Assembly: GCA_039696685.1 (NCBI GenBank)
Contig: CP155565.1
Span: 1,364,001 to 1,428,000 of the forward strand
DNA from: Vibrio sp. CDRSL-10 TSBA
GTDB taxonomy: Bacteria; Pseudomonadota; Gammaproteobacteria; Enterobacterales; Vibrionaceae
Reading direction: 5' to 3'
DNA: 64,000 nt
Below are positions 1 through 9,081 of this stretch, piece after piece. The position numbers and the translations under genes are program-made. Each line of letters opens with the position of its first letter. Within the stretch, counting starts at the first letter, position 1. The notes beneath the pieces are model-generated. The model made no database searches. It was not told where the DNA came from and saw only the letters and a program-made list of their open reading frames with translations.

Positions 1-167
1 AATGAGAACAGCGCCAGAGTAATATTGTTGGCGCCCTCGGCCGGCAGAAAGTAGCCATGGTGCGTGCCACCAAACTTCTCCATCAGCGGAATCCACATCC
101 GCGCATAACGTTCAAATTCAGCGATTTTTTTCGGGTCGATAACGTATCTGACGTGACAGGTGATCAC
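1..167 (-). CDS. NIPSNAP family protein (5' part)
   Basis: Only the N-terminal 55 or so residues are inside the window; the gene continues past position 1. The protein starts at a GTG preceded by a GGGAGG ribosome site. The visible residues (VITCHVRYVIDPKKIAEFER, then a TXHHGYFLP-like stretch) match the start of small NIPSNAP-domain proteins, a dimeric alpha/beta-barrel-like fold of unclear function, usually about 105 residues. No partner gene is visible on this side. The family call rests on the short N-terminus only. Confidence 0.7.
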   Translation of the reverse strand, partial: MITCHVRYVIDPKKIAEFERYARMWIPLMEKFGGTHHGYFLPAEGANNITLALFS

Positions 168-334
168 TGTGCCTCCCTGATAAGTGATTAGGAGCTTATC
201 ATCATAAGTTTGGGCGGCGGGTCGAAAAACCAAGCCGCGCCAGGTCAAGGATAAGTGTGTGTTCCGCTTAGTTTCCGCGCTTCGTTTCTTATTTTGGTTT
301 ACTTTGGCTTAGTTCCGCGTCGTTTTCACTGCAG

Positions 335-733
335 CTAACGGATCAACCCTTGTTCAAGTAATTCAGGGAAGACGTAAGATTTGAAAATGGTCGAGATATT
401 GGCTTGAGCGACATTGGTGCTGTTAACCCACTTTATTTCGGCGATTTCTGCACTGGCTTTTATCTCGCCCTGATAACGATGAACCGTAAACACGCTCATT
501 TCCAGTTCTATCTGATCATGGCCGGATGCGTTGGCGGTGTAGACGTTATAAAACGCAATATCTGCTTCAGTCAGGGTAATACCAATTTCTTCATTGAGCT
601 CGCGGATCAGCGCTTGCTGAGCCGATTCTCCTGCTTCTGGTTTGCCACCGGGAGCAAAAAAGACGTCTTTGCCTTTGGAGCGAACGACCAGCAGAGCGCC
701 GTTCTGAATGATGATACCAGCTGATTTTTTCAT
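335..733 (-). CDS. Nudix hydrolase, MutT-like
   Basis: A 132-residue single-domain Nudix protein. A complete Nudix box lies at residues 30-52: G30, E36, R44-E45, E48-E49 and G51, the residues that bind the metal and activate water for pyrophosphate hydrolysis of nucleoside-diphosphate-linked substrates. The substrate cannot be told from the sequence. It is monocistronic, with its own start just upstream of the terminator of the cytochrome operon. Length and motif spacing are normal for the small MutT-like group. It is distinct from the Nudix-domain regulator NrtR near 59 kb. Confidence 0.88.
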   Translation of the reverse strand: MKKSAGIIIQNGALLVVRSKGKDVFFAPGGKPEAGESAQQALIRELNEEIGITLTEADIAFYNVYTANASGHDQIELEMSVFTVHRYQGEIKASAEIAEIKWVNSTNVAQANISTIFKSYVFPELLEQGLIR

Positions 734-790
734 GTGTCCTCATGGTTCAAATGTGTGGATGACGATTACCGCCCATCGGAAAGGGATAAA

Positions 791-818
791 AAAACACCGC
801 TTCAGTGAAGCGGTGTTT
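791..818 (-). terminator. Rho-independent terminator of the dehydrogenase operon
   Basis: A near-perfect hairpin with arms AACACCGCTTCA and TGAAGCGGTGTT, followed on the minus strand by a run of seven T residues. It sits 8 bases after the stop codon of the cytochrome c gene and ends the minus-strand operon. Confidence 0.9.
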
Positions 819-825
819 GATAAGG

Positions 826-2164
826 TTACTTGGCTTTACGACGTCTGCGCAGCCACAGCAGTGCGATCACGACCACTACAGCGCCGACGCCCATGCCCAC
901 TCGGGACAGCATCAGCAGTGGTGATGTCTCGCCACCGGCGCGCAGAGTTTTGACCCGCTCAGTGCTGATGGTGACATCACTCTGGCCAATCTCTGCCATC
1001 AGATAATTGGTCACCGCAGCGACTTGAGCATCAGTCATCTCGGATTCAAAACCCAGCATGCCCTGATCTTTCTCTGGCCACACTCCTTCCAGAATCACCA
1101 TCGCCACGTTATCGGCGGTTGGTTTGTTGAGAATCGGATGACCTTGCAAAGGCGGTAAACCGTTCAGGCCACGGCCTGATAAGTTATGGCACGATGCACA
1201 GTTATTGACGTACAGGGTTTCGCCTTCACTCATGTTGGCCAGGGCCTGCGGTGTGTCATCACCTTCGACCTTGGTCAGAGTTGCAGGCTGAGCGGCCGCA
1301 GCGTGATACTCGCCGCCTTCCGGCAGCAGGTAAGTGGCAATGGCTGACAGATCATCAGACGTCATGCGTGAGAAGCTTTTATCAATCGCTTCCAGCATCG
1401 GACCTGCCGCGGTGGCACCATTACCTGCATGGCCGGTGGCCAGATACTGAGTCAGCATTTGGTGGGTCCAGTACGGCTTGCCTTGCAACGCTTCAGCGGT
1501 GATATCCGGTGCATACCAGGTGCCCAGTGACGTGCCCTGCAGGTATTTGTCCTGCTGCTCTGCCATCAGGAAGTTACGCGGAGTGTGACAGGTGCTACAG
1601 TGTGTCAGACCCTGCACCAGATAAGCGCCGCGGTTCCACTCGTCAGATTGAGTGCTATCCGGCTGGTATGCTTGGTCGTCCAAAAACAGCAGGTTCCACG
1701 CCGCCATGCTAAAGCGCAGGTTGAACGGGAAACGGCAGTTTGGTCTCTGCCGGTTTCACATCCACTGGCTCTACGCCGTGCATAAAGTACGCGTACAGAG
1801 CAGAGACATCTTCGTCGGTCAGTTTCGCGTAAGCAGTATAAGGCATTGCCGGGTAAAGCTGGCTGCCATCGCCGCGTACGCCTTCACGCAGGGCCGCTGC
1901 AAATTGCTCTTCGCTGTAGTTACCGATACCGGCCGTTTTAGACGGGGTAATGTTGGTACTGTAAATGGTGCCCAGCGGGCTGCCGATAGCATGGCCGCCG
2001 CTGAATTCAGCCTGACCTTCTTCGGTGTGGCAGGCGCCACAGTCGCCGGCGATCGCCAGGTATTCCCCCTGTTTAATCAGAGTATCCTGATCGGCTGCCT
2101 GGGCGTTACCCAGTGCCAGAGTCAGTGCGCCTGCGGTCAACAAACTTCTCCAGTATTTAGCCAT
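826..2164 (-). CDS. Tri-heme cytochrome c subunit of membrane FAD-dependent sugar-acid/alcohol dehydrogenase
   Basis: About 445 residues once one extra base is removed. Three CXXCH heme c sites are visible: CGACH near residue 42, CSTCH near 189 and CASCH near 322. There is an N-terminal signal peptide (cleavage near AQA-AD) and a single C-terminal membrane anchor followed by RRRRKAK. This is the layout of the cytochrome subunit of gluconate 2-dehydrogenase/alcohol dehydrogenase complexes, which pass electrons from the periplasmic flavoprotein to ubiquinone. The gene overlaps the flavoprotein gene by 8 bases. The frame breaks at 1730-1732: the gene strand reads GTTTC, and GTTC would restore LPFPFNLRFSM. 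Electron-carrier role is confident; the exact sugar-acid substrate is not. Confidence 0.88.
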
Positions 2165-3771
2165 GTTGAGTCTCCTGAAGAATTTTATCTGCTGTACGCA
2201 GAGCCAGCGCCATTGCAGTCAGCGTCACGTTACAGGTTCCGACGGTTGGCATTACACCAGTACCGACCATAAACAGGTTTTCGTGGTCGTGTGAACGACC
2301 CCACTGGTCGGTCACGCTGGTGGCCGGATCCAGACCCATCGACAGAGTACCTGTGATGTGCTGACGGTTTTTGAACTTGCCTTCTTTACTGTGTTTGATG
2401 TTGGTCGCACCCAGTTTGGCGGCGATTTCATCATAGTACTGGTAGGTTTTTTCTGTGCCGCGTTGCACGTAGCCATCGGCATCTTTCACGTTCCAGAACA
2501 TGGACGGAGTCGGCAGACCAAGCGCATCTTTGTTGCTGCTCAGTGTGACGCGGTTGTTTGGATCCGGCAGTTGTTCCAGACAGTTTTTCAGGCTCATACG
2601 ACGTGCTGCGCGGAAGCGGATTTCTTCCTGCAGTTTCTTGCCGAACAAGCCTTCAGCCAGTACTTCTTTGGTGACTGCTGCCAGCTTGGACGAGTTAGAA
2701 ATATCGATACGGAACGGCGCATGTTCACTGCGGAACTCGCCGTCACGGAACTGACCGATAGAGCACGGGCTGACCGGACCACGACCAGGCCACACTTCTT
2801 CATCCACGTCGAAAGTAATACCAATTGCCGGGTGATCACACAGGTTACGACCCACGTTGTCCTGTGAGTTGGCGATACCCTGCGGGAACTTGTCACTGAC
2901 AGACATCAGCAGCAGTTTTGGTGTTTCAATCGCGTTGGCTGCCAGGACGAAAGTTTCACCAGTCACGCGGTGACTGACTTTGTTCCAGTCATAGTAGTTT
3001 ACTGCGACAATGTTGCCTTGCTCGTCATGTTCCAACTGATACACCACCGCTTCGGTAATCACTTCAACACCGCTGTTCACCGCTTCTTGCGCGGCTAGAC
3101 CACCGTGATATTGCGCATCGATTGGACAAATCGGCATACAGTTGTTGTTACCACAACAAGCCGGACGGCCATCATAGCTGCGGCTGTTACGGCCGGTGCT
3201 GTCATCGATAACTTCAAACTCAGGCGCCAGGCGCTCGGTGACGCGGCGTTGCAGGTAAGAGGCCGGGACGGCTTCCATCGGGAATGGCTTACTGCGCGGC
3301 GAAACCGTTGTTCGGTGAACCACCGACACCGGCGATCACTTCCGCCTGGTAGTAGTAATCTTCCAGATCTTCATAGCCAATCGGCCAGTCTTTACCGACA
3401 CCATATTGGCTGCGCTGGCGGAAATCGTTTGGCAGAAAACGCCACAGCTGTGCAGCCCAGTGCCAGCTGGTACCACCAAACATGCGGATATACTGTGCAG
3501 AGAAAGGGTTTGGACCCGCCTGGTGCAGATAGTCGTTCGGCTCCGGCGTGTAACGCGGATGCGGTGCCATTGGTGAGAATGGATAAGGTGACATAAAGTC
3601 AGATTTAAACGCGGATGTGCGGTAGCGCTCAACCAGCTCATCGCGGTCCAGTTTTGGGCCTGACTCCAGCACCAGGACAGATTTGCCTGCTTTGGCAAGA
3701 CGGGTGGCAAGCAACGAGCCATTAATGCCCGCGCCGATAACCACAACGTCGGCGGAATTTTTATTATTCAT
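2157..3771 (-). CDS. FAD-dependent GMC oxidoreductase, gluconate 2-dehydrogenase-like large subunit
   Basis: About 537 residues after correcting one +1 break at 3302-3304 (GTTTC on the gene strand; GTTC gives NNGSPRSKPFP). The dinucleotide-binding motif GAGINGS starts near residue 13. The family's cysteine-rich stretch CCGNNNCMPICP follows the break, and the C-terminal GTG-N-TLT region closes the FAD fold. It oxidises a sugar or sugar acid at the periplasmic face and hands electrons to the cytochrome subunit. The start ATG at 3771 was chosen because it has an AAGAG ribosome site and starts 26 bases after the preceding gene's stop; an upstream in-frame start would overlap that gene. Substrate could be gluconate, 2-ketogluconate, sorbitol or fructose. 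Confidence 0.88.
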
Positions 3772-3796
3772 AACGACATAACTCTTGTGAAAGATT

Positions 3797-4300
3797 TTAA
3801 GGCTGTTGTGCCCAGCTACCAACCGGACCGTACGAGAAGCTTGGCGGCACGACTTTGTCGCTCACCAACTGGTTGGCCAGATTGTTGATGTAAGTGACAT
3901 ACAGGGCATCAAAGCCGGTGCCGACAACGCCGTTGTACCAACCGCTGAGAATTTCTTTCGCTAACTGTTCGCTGTCGGCGTGCGCGTCACCAAAAGCCAG
4001 TCGCTCTTGTTGCAGTAGCTCAGGTTGGCTTTGTAACAAAGTTTTGAGTTGGGTCAGGCTGGTCGCGAAATCTTTCTGGGTCTTATCCAGCGCGATAACC
4101 AGTGCGTGTGCTACCGTTTCGTTGAGTGAGTCCAGGCCCGTCAGTGAGCGTGAAATCTGGATAAAATCATCCAGCCCAGGCAGCTTGGCCTCCGGTTGTG
4201 CTGCATGCAGGGGAGACAAAGGCAGCAGCTGTCCAGCCGCTCCGGCAATTGTCACTACCCCGACCATTTTCAGCACTCGACGGCGTGAATAGTTTGTCAT
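3797..4300 (-). CDS. Small (gamma) subunit of FAD-dependent sugar-acid dehydrogenase, Tat-exported
   Basis: A 167-residue protein whose N-terminus SRRRVLKMVGVV is a twin-arginine signal followed by a hydrophobic segment and an AAQPEA cleavage region. It matches the gluconate 2-dehydrogenase subunit 3 / sorbitol dehydrogenase family, a helical partner needed to export and mature the large flavoprotein subunit, which lacks its own signal. It is the first gene of the three-gene minus-strand operon (small, flavoprotein, cytochrome). The frame is intact. Confidence 0.85.
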   Translation of the reverse strand: MTNYSRRRVLKMVGVVTIAGAAGQLLPLSPLHAAQPEAKLPGLDDFIQISRSLTGLDSLNETVAHALVIALDKTQKDFATSLTQLKTLLQSQPELLQQERLAFGDAHADSEQLAKEILSGWYNGVVGTGFDALYVTYINNLANQLVSDKVVPPSFSYGPVGSWAQQP

Positions 4301-4799
4301 AATAGTTTCCAGTGAAGGTGTGCCACCTACAGAAATGCGGGTGACTGAGTGAGCGTCATCTTATTGTAGTTGTATTTAGATTCTGTGGCGTTTTGATAGT
4401 TTTAACATGACTGGCTTCAGGCCATTTTGATGCCATTATTTGCATTTAAGGCCGGGTGGTTATTCTCAGCGCCTACTATCAAATCGGTGGCGATACTAGT
4501 AAACAGCTCTCAAAAATACAATACAAAACCAACAAAATAAGAACATTTAATCACCATGAATTTTCATTTATTATAATTGTTAATTTAATTTTATTAATTC
4601 ATTATTTTTGTGAATGTTAATGAGGTTATTGCCTGATAAAACAGGCGGTGAGAGCCATTTAAAATGGACTAAAATACATCTTTTATTTTAATTAAACTTG
4701 CCGTTCGGATAGACAAAGGAAATGTGAAATTGTCTCAACTTGCTCGGTTTTGAACCCTGTGTTACCTATACATGACCTTTCACTGTTAATCCCAGAAAA
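4301..4799. other. AT-rich intergenic region between divergent genes
   Basis: About 500 bases with no coding signal. It holds the promoters for the dehydrogenase operon (minus) and the DUF3237 gene (plus). The stretch near 4505-4525 contains a partial match (AAAATACAATAC) to one arm of the LacI-type palindrome at 6217-6240, but no second arm, so shared control by that regulator is only a suggestion. A very AT-rich run lies at 4545-4610. Nothing else is recognised. Confidence 0.6.
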
Positions 4800-5273
4800 A
4801 TGCCACAACCAAAACTCGAATTTTCATTCCGTATCGAAATCCAGGTATCCAAACCCGTTGTCGTCAGTAACGATAAAGAATTAGGCAAACGCCAGCTGAT
4901 CCCGATCGAATCCGGAGTGGTCAGCGGTGCGCTGAGCGGAAAAGTACTGCCTGGCGGTATCGACAGCCAGATCATCGATAAAGACGGCTTGTGCCGCTTA
5001 TCGGCCCGTTATGCGATTGAAACCGATCAAGGGCAGACCTTTTATATTGAAAACAACGGCATTCGCCGTATTCCTCAAGAGTGGCGCGAGCAACTGTTTT
5101 CGGATGATATGAGTTTCTTCAATCAACTCGCGCCGGAGGAAATCTATTTTAAAACCACGCCAAACTTTGAAGTCTACAGCTCTGAGTTGAAGTGGCTGAC
5201 GGAAAGTTTGTTCGTCTGCAGTGCTCAGCGCAGTGCCACGGGTGTCTTCCTGGATATGTACCAGGTTCAGTAA
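4800..5273 (+). CDS. DUF3237 family protein
   Basis: A 157-residue cytoplasmic protein, no signal peptide. The pattern of paired beta strands, a central ARYAIETDQGQTFYIENNGIR stretch and the C-terminal LKWLTESLFVCSAQR segment match DUF3237 (UPF0311) proteins. These are small barrels of unknown biochemical role, often found beside sugar-acid or aromatic catabolic genes. It lies between the dehydrogenase operon and idnO but on the opposite strand. The ribosome site (CCCAGAAAA) is weak. Function is unknown. Confidence 0.75.
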   Translation: MPQPKLEFSFRIEIQVSKPVVVSNDKELGKRQLIPIESGVVSGALSGKVLPGGIDSQIIDKDGLCRLSARYAIETDQGQTFYIENNGIRRIPQEWREQLFSDDMSFFNQLAPEEIYFKTTPNFEVYSSELKWLTESLFVCSAQRSATGVFLDMYQVQ

Positions 5274-5346
5274 CCTGGTCATTCTCAACAGCAGTCCGCT
5301 GATATTGATATAAAGGCAGACTGCTTCGCTTGTGCGATCAGGCTTT

Positions 5347-6109
5347 TTACACCGCAGCGCGCATCCCGCCATCAACGAAAATAAGCTGACCGTTGACAAA
5401 GTTGGAGGCATCAGAGGCGAGATATACCGCGGTGCCGATCAGCTCTTGCAGTTTCGCCCCAGCGTTTCGCCGGAGTTCGGTTGCACAGCCAGGCGGTAAA
5501 CGCCGGGTCGTCGACCTGGCTTTGCGTCATGTCTGATTTAAAATAGCCCGGTGCAATGGCATTGACCTGGATATTATGTTTGGCCAGTTCGACACACGCA
5601 CCGCGGGTGAGCATTTTCACCGCGCCTTTCGATGCCGCGTACGGAGTGATGGTTTCGCGGCCGAGTTCTGCCTGCATCGAAGCGATGTTGATGATTTTAC
5701 CCGCCTGACGCGGAGCCATGGCTCTGGCAACGGCCTGAGTGCACAGGAAAACGCCTTTCTGATTCACCTCAATGACTCTGTCCCAGTCGGCTTCCGGAAA
5801 GTCCAGTAACGGGTGACGGCACTGAATGCCGGCATTATTGATTAATACGTCGATTGGCCCCAGTTCCGATTCGATAAATTCAACCGCTTGTACTATCTGT
5901 TCCGCCTGAGTGACATCAAAGGCAACGGCCTCAGCACGGTAGCCCTGGTCACGTAATTTCGCTGCCGCTTGCTGGGCGACAGCCAGTTCACGGTTGTTGA
6001 CAAAAATTCTCGCGCCGTGGGCTGCCAGTCCTTCAGCCAGTGCGTAACCCATACCACGGTTAGCACCCGTGATTAGAATGTTTTTCGATGATAAGTCAAA
6101 CAGGTTCAT
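5347..6109 (-). CDS. idnO: Gluconate 5-dehydrogenase (5-ketogluconate reductase), SDR family
   Basis: About 253 residues after one correction, the normal IdnO length. It has the Rossmann motif TGANRGMG near residues 15-22, NNAG near 90, and the catalytic S-Y-K set (S in IASM, YAASK). The segment AWLCNRTPAKRWG is characteristic of IdnO/Gno, and the restored tail ends VDGGMRAAV. It interconverts D-gluconate and 5-keto-D-gluconate with NADP(H). The frame breaks at 5452-5454 (GAAAC on the gene strand; GAAC gives WGELQELIGTAVYL). A LacI-type gene and its likely operator lie directly upstream, pointing to inducible ketogluconate metabolism together with the membrane dehydrogenase. Confidence 0.88.
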
Positions 6110-6216
6110 TGTTACTCTCCATAGATAAAGCGGCGAAACCTGGATTAAGCCGGTAAGTCCCGTGCTGAGAGATGCGCATGCGTGTTCTCATCCTGTAATC
6201 TCAGACGGATATTTTA

Positions 6217-6240
6217 CAAAATACAACCGATTGTATTTTG
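6217..6240. promoter_or_regulatory. LacI-family operator palindrome
   Basis: A perfect inverted repeat with 10-base arms, CAAAATACAA and TTGTATTTTG, separated by CCGA. It lies about 107 bases upstream of the idnO start and about 164 bases downstream of the LacI-type gene's stop. Even-centred palindromes of this size are typical LacI/GalR operators; assignment to the neighbouring regulator is inferred from position. Confidence 0.7.
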
Positions 6241-6403
6241 GGTGTAAAGGTTGGTTCAATACCAGAGACAAGATAGGAAAATGTGACTTAGTGTGTTTTT
6301 TGTACAGGTTGTACTGCTCTTATTGCGCTTAGTTGCATAATAAGGTGATCTGATCCAGGAGAAACTTAGGTTGATCGGAGGGCGGATCGTGAGGATCCGC
6401 CGT

Positions 6404-7403
6404 TTAAGCACTGCTGCGCAGGATCAGTTCATAATCGAGTTTAATTCGCTGTGCTTGCAGTGGCGCGCCGTGCAAGATTTGGATCAGATTGCTAAACGCC
6501 AGTGCACCCATTTCGGCGCGCGGTGTTCTTACCGAACTGATATCCGGGATTAAATGACGTGCATATTCCAGATCATTGAAACCGAACAGATCGATATCTT
6601 TGCCCACCACTAAACCGCGCCGGGTAGCTTCCAGCGCTGCTCCGGCGGCCAGATCATCATTGATGTAGACCACAGCATCCGTATCCGGCCAGCGGCGGAT
6701 AATCTCGATGATGCTTTCTGCGCCGTTGCTGAATGAGGTCAGGCCGGTCAACGTCAGAGTGCGGTCCGAGGGCAGATCATGCTGCTGCAGGGTTTCAGAC
6801 CAGGCATGCCTGCGAATCGCCGCGCGGTTGTCCAAAAAGCAGGAGCAGAAGGCAATCTTAGTCCGGCCTTTTTGAATCAGATATTCGGTTACCTGACGCG
6901 CGGCCTGAGCATTATCGATGCCAATGGTCTGGTTGAAGTTAGCCGGTTGGCTGCAATCCATGATTTCAATCACCGGCAGTTTCCGCTTCCCGAAGCAAGC
7001 GCAGCGTATTGTCGCTGTGGGTGGTTTCAGTCAGCACAAAGCCGGCCACATTTTGCTGCAGATACTGGCGGACCAGAGATTCTTCCTCGAGCGGAGAGTA
7101 GGCGGTATCACCGATCAGCAGGGTATAACCCGCGGCGGCGCATTGCTGTTTGGCGCCGAGTACGATATCGGCAAAAATCTCGTTAGACAGGCTGGGAATA
7201 AGCAAAACCAGACTGTTGGAACGGCTGGAAGCCAGGGTTTTAGCCGTCTGGTTGGGGATATAATTTAATTGCTCGCAGGCCAGACGCACTTTTTTCAGCG
7301 TTTCCGGTTTGACTCGTGGCGAACCGGCCAGCGCTCTGGAAACGGTCGATTTATCAATGCCCAGATAATTGGCGATGTCCTGAATCGTAATTCTTTTTTT
7401 CAT
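6404..7403 (-). CDS. LacI-family transcriptional regulator, likely of gluconate/ketogluconate genes
   Basis: About 332 residues after correction. The N-terminus ITIQDIANYLGIDKSTVSRA is the LacI helix-turn-helix, followed by the hinge helix region NQTAKTLAS and a two-lobed periplasmic-binding-protein-like effector domain. The frame breaks at 6980-6982 (GAAAC; GAAC gives LREAELPVIEIMD). The start MKKRITIQ at 7403 has an AGGGG ribosome site; a longer upstream start lacks one. It precedes idnO in the same direction and resembles GntR/IdnR-type regulators. The effector is inferred, not seen. Confidence 0.82.
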
Positions 7404-7677
7404 TTCTACCCCTGCAATTGATGGCAAAATATCAGAAAGCCGAACGCTTTGGTATGAATAAGCGTTTTGGTCTGCGTTGAATGAGAGCTTGCGCTTAACG
7501 CACAGGCGTAAGTTGCCGGATGGGCGCCGGAGAAAACGCCATGCTTCTCTGGCCTAAGGCGTAAACTCTGTTTGCCTGCGCAGGGAAAGTAATTTGCTGG
7601 TTAAAGCGTCACTGGAGTTCGTCTTGCGCATGCGGTAGTATCGCCGGCCTTTTTGGTACAAGAGTAGGAGTTAGCAG

Positions 7678-9031
7678 ATGTTCATAGGGTTTGACTACGG
7701 TACGGCCAACTGTTCGGTCGCCAGAATGCAGGGGACAGAGCCGGAGCTGATTGCTGTGGAAGGTGACAGTCTCTATATCCCCTCAACTCTGGCGGCACCG
7801 ACCCGGGATAGTGTCTCGGAACATCTGTTTCGCCATCGCCAGATTAAACCACTGGATACGCTGGGTGAGCAGTTGCTGCGTCGCTCGGTAGCGGCTAACC
7901 GCGATGAAGATATCGACCTGCAGCCGGATGACCTGGTATTTGGTCAGGCTGCGTTGGACCTTTATCTGTCTGATCCGCACGAGGTTTACTACGTTAAATC
8001 GCCGAAATCTTTTCTGGGGGCGATGGGCCTGCATGATATCCAGCTGCGCTTTTTCGAAGATCTGGTGTGCGCTATGATGGATAACATCAAGCGCCAGGCT
8101 GAAGCGCGCAGTGAGGCGGAAATCCGTGATGCGGTGATTGGCCGCCCGGTTAACTTCCATGGCCGCGGTGGAGAAGACTCTAACCGTCAGGCGGAAGAGA
8201 TCCTGCGCCGTGCTGCCAAACGGGCAGGTTTCGGCAGTGTTGAATTCCAGTTTGAACCGGTGGCGGCAGGGCTGGAATATGAAGCGACTCTCAATGAAGA
8301 CAAGACGGTCCTGGTGGTCGATATTGGCGGTGGTACCACCGACTGTTCATTGATTCAGATGGGACCAACCTGGCGCGGTAAAGCCGATCGCACCCAGAGC
8401 CTGATTGCCCACAGCGGGCAGCGGGTTGGCGGTAACGATCTGGATATCCACCTGACCTTCAAGCAACTGATGGCGCCGTTTGGCTACGGCAGCCAGACCC
8501 AATCCGGACTGGAAATGCCGATTACTCAGTTCTGGAATCCGATTGCGATTAATGATGTCAGCGCGCAGAGCAAATTCTTCGCACGTGAAAACCTGGCGGA
8601 CCTGAAGCGCCTGCATAAAGAAGCACGCGAGCCGGAGAAACTGGCCCGTCTGCTGGCGGTGTATCATGACACTCTGGGTTACAGCCTGGTGAAAAAAGGT
8701 GAAGAGGTCAAAATTGCCTTGTCGGAGCAGGCGAGTGTGACAGCACAGCTCAAGGTTTCTTGCTGAGCAACTCGACATCGAGGTGCAGCGCGATGCGATG
8801 ATCGAAGCGATTGAAGCGCCGAAAAGCAAGATGATTGAACTGGTTAGCGAGGCGGTACAGCAAGGCGGTGTCACGCCGGATGCCATCTTTATGACCGGGG
8901 GTTCTGCGCGTTCACCAATTCTGCGAGCCGGGGTTGAGCAAGTATTACCTAATGTGCCTGTGGTAAGTGGTAACTACTTTGGTTCGGTAACCGCAGGTTT
9001 AGCGCGCTGGGCGCAGGTATGTTTTGCCTGA
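7678..9031 (+). CDS. yegD: Hsp70-like chaperone homologue YegD
   Basis: About 450 residues after correction, equal to the usual YegD length. It starts FIGFDYGTANCSVA (phosphate-1 loop of the actin/Hsp70 ATPase) and contains VVDIGGGTTDCS (phosphate-2) and MTGGSARSP (adenosine motif). It covers only the nucleotide-binding region and lacks a DnaK-type substrate-binding domain, as is normal for YegD. The frame breaks at 8756-8758 (GTTTC; GTTC gives LKVLAEQLDIEVQ). TAGGAG ribosome site. Biological role of the family is poorly defined; it is assumed to be a chaperone-like ATPase in the cytoplasm. Confidence 0.9.
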
Positions 9032-9056
9032 CCGTAAAGAAACCGTGTCCATATTA

Positions 9057-9079
9057 AGCCTTCTTCGGAAGGCTTTTTT
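9057..9079 (+). terminator. yegD terminator
   Basis: Hairpin AGCCTTC-TTCG-GAAGGCT followed by a T tract. The ISL3-type element begins just inside the end of this T tract, so the last bases of the tract are also part of the target duplication. Confidence 0.9.
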
Positions 9080-9081
9080 GT
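9074..9081. repeat. Target site duplication of the ISL3-family element, left copy
   Basis: The octamer TTTTTTGT precedes the left inverted repeat and is repeated exactly at 10373-10380 right after the right inverted repeat. Eight-base duplications are usual for ISL3-family insertion. The identical copies suggest a fairly recent insertion. Confidence 0.92.

Noticed and set aside
1652..2272. Long plus-strand open frame over the cytochrome c gene
   Set aside because: It is a shadow of the minus-strand gene, which has three CXXCH motifs and a clear operon context.
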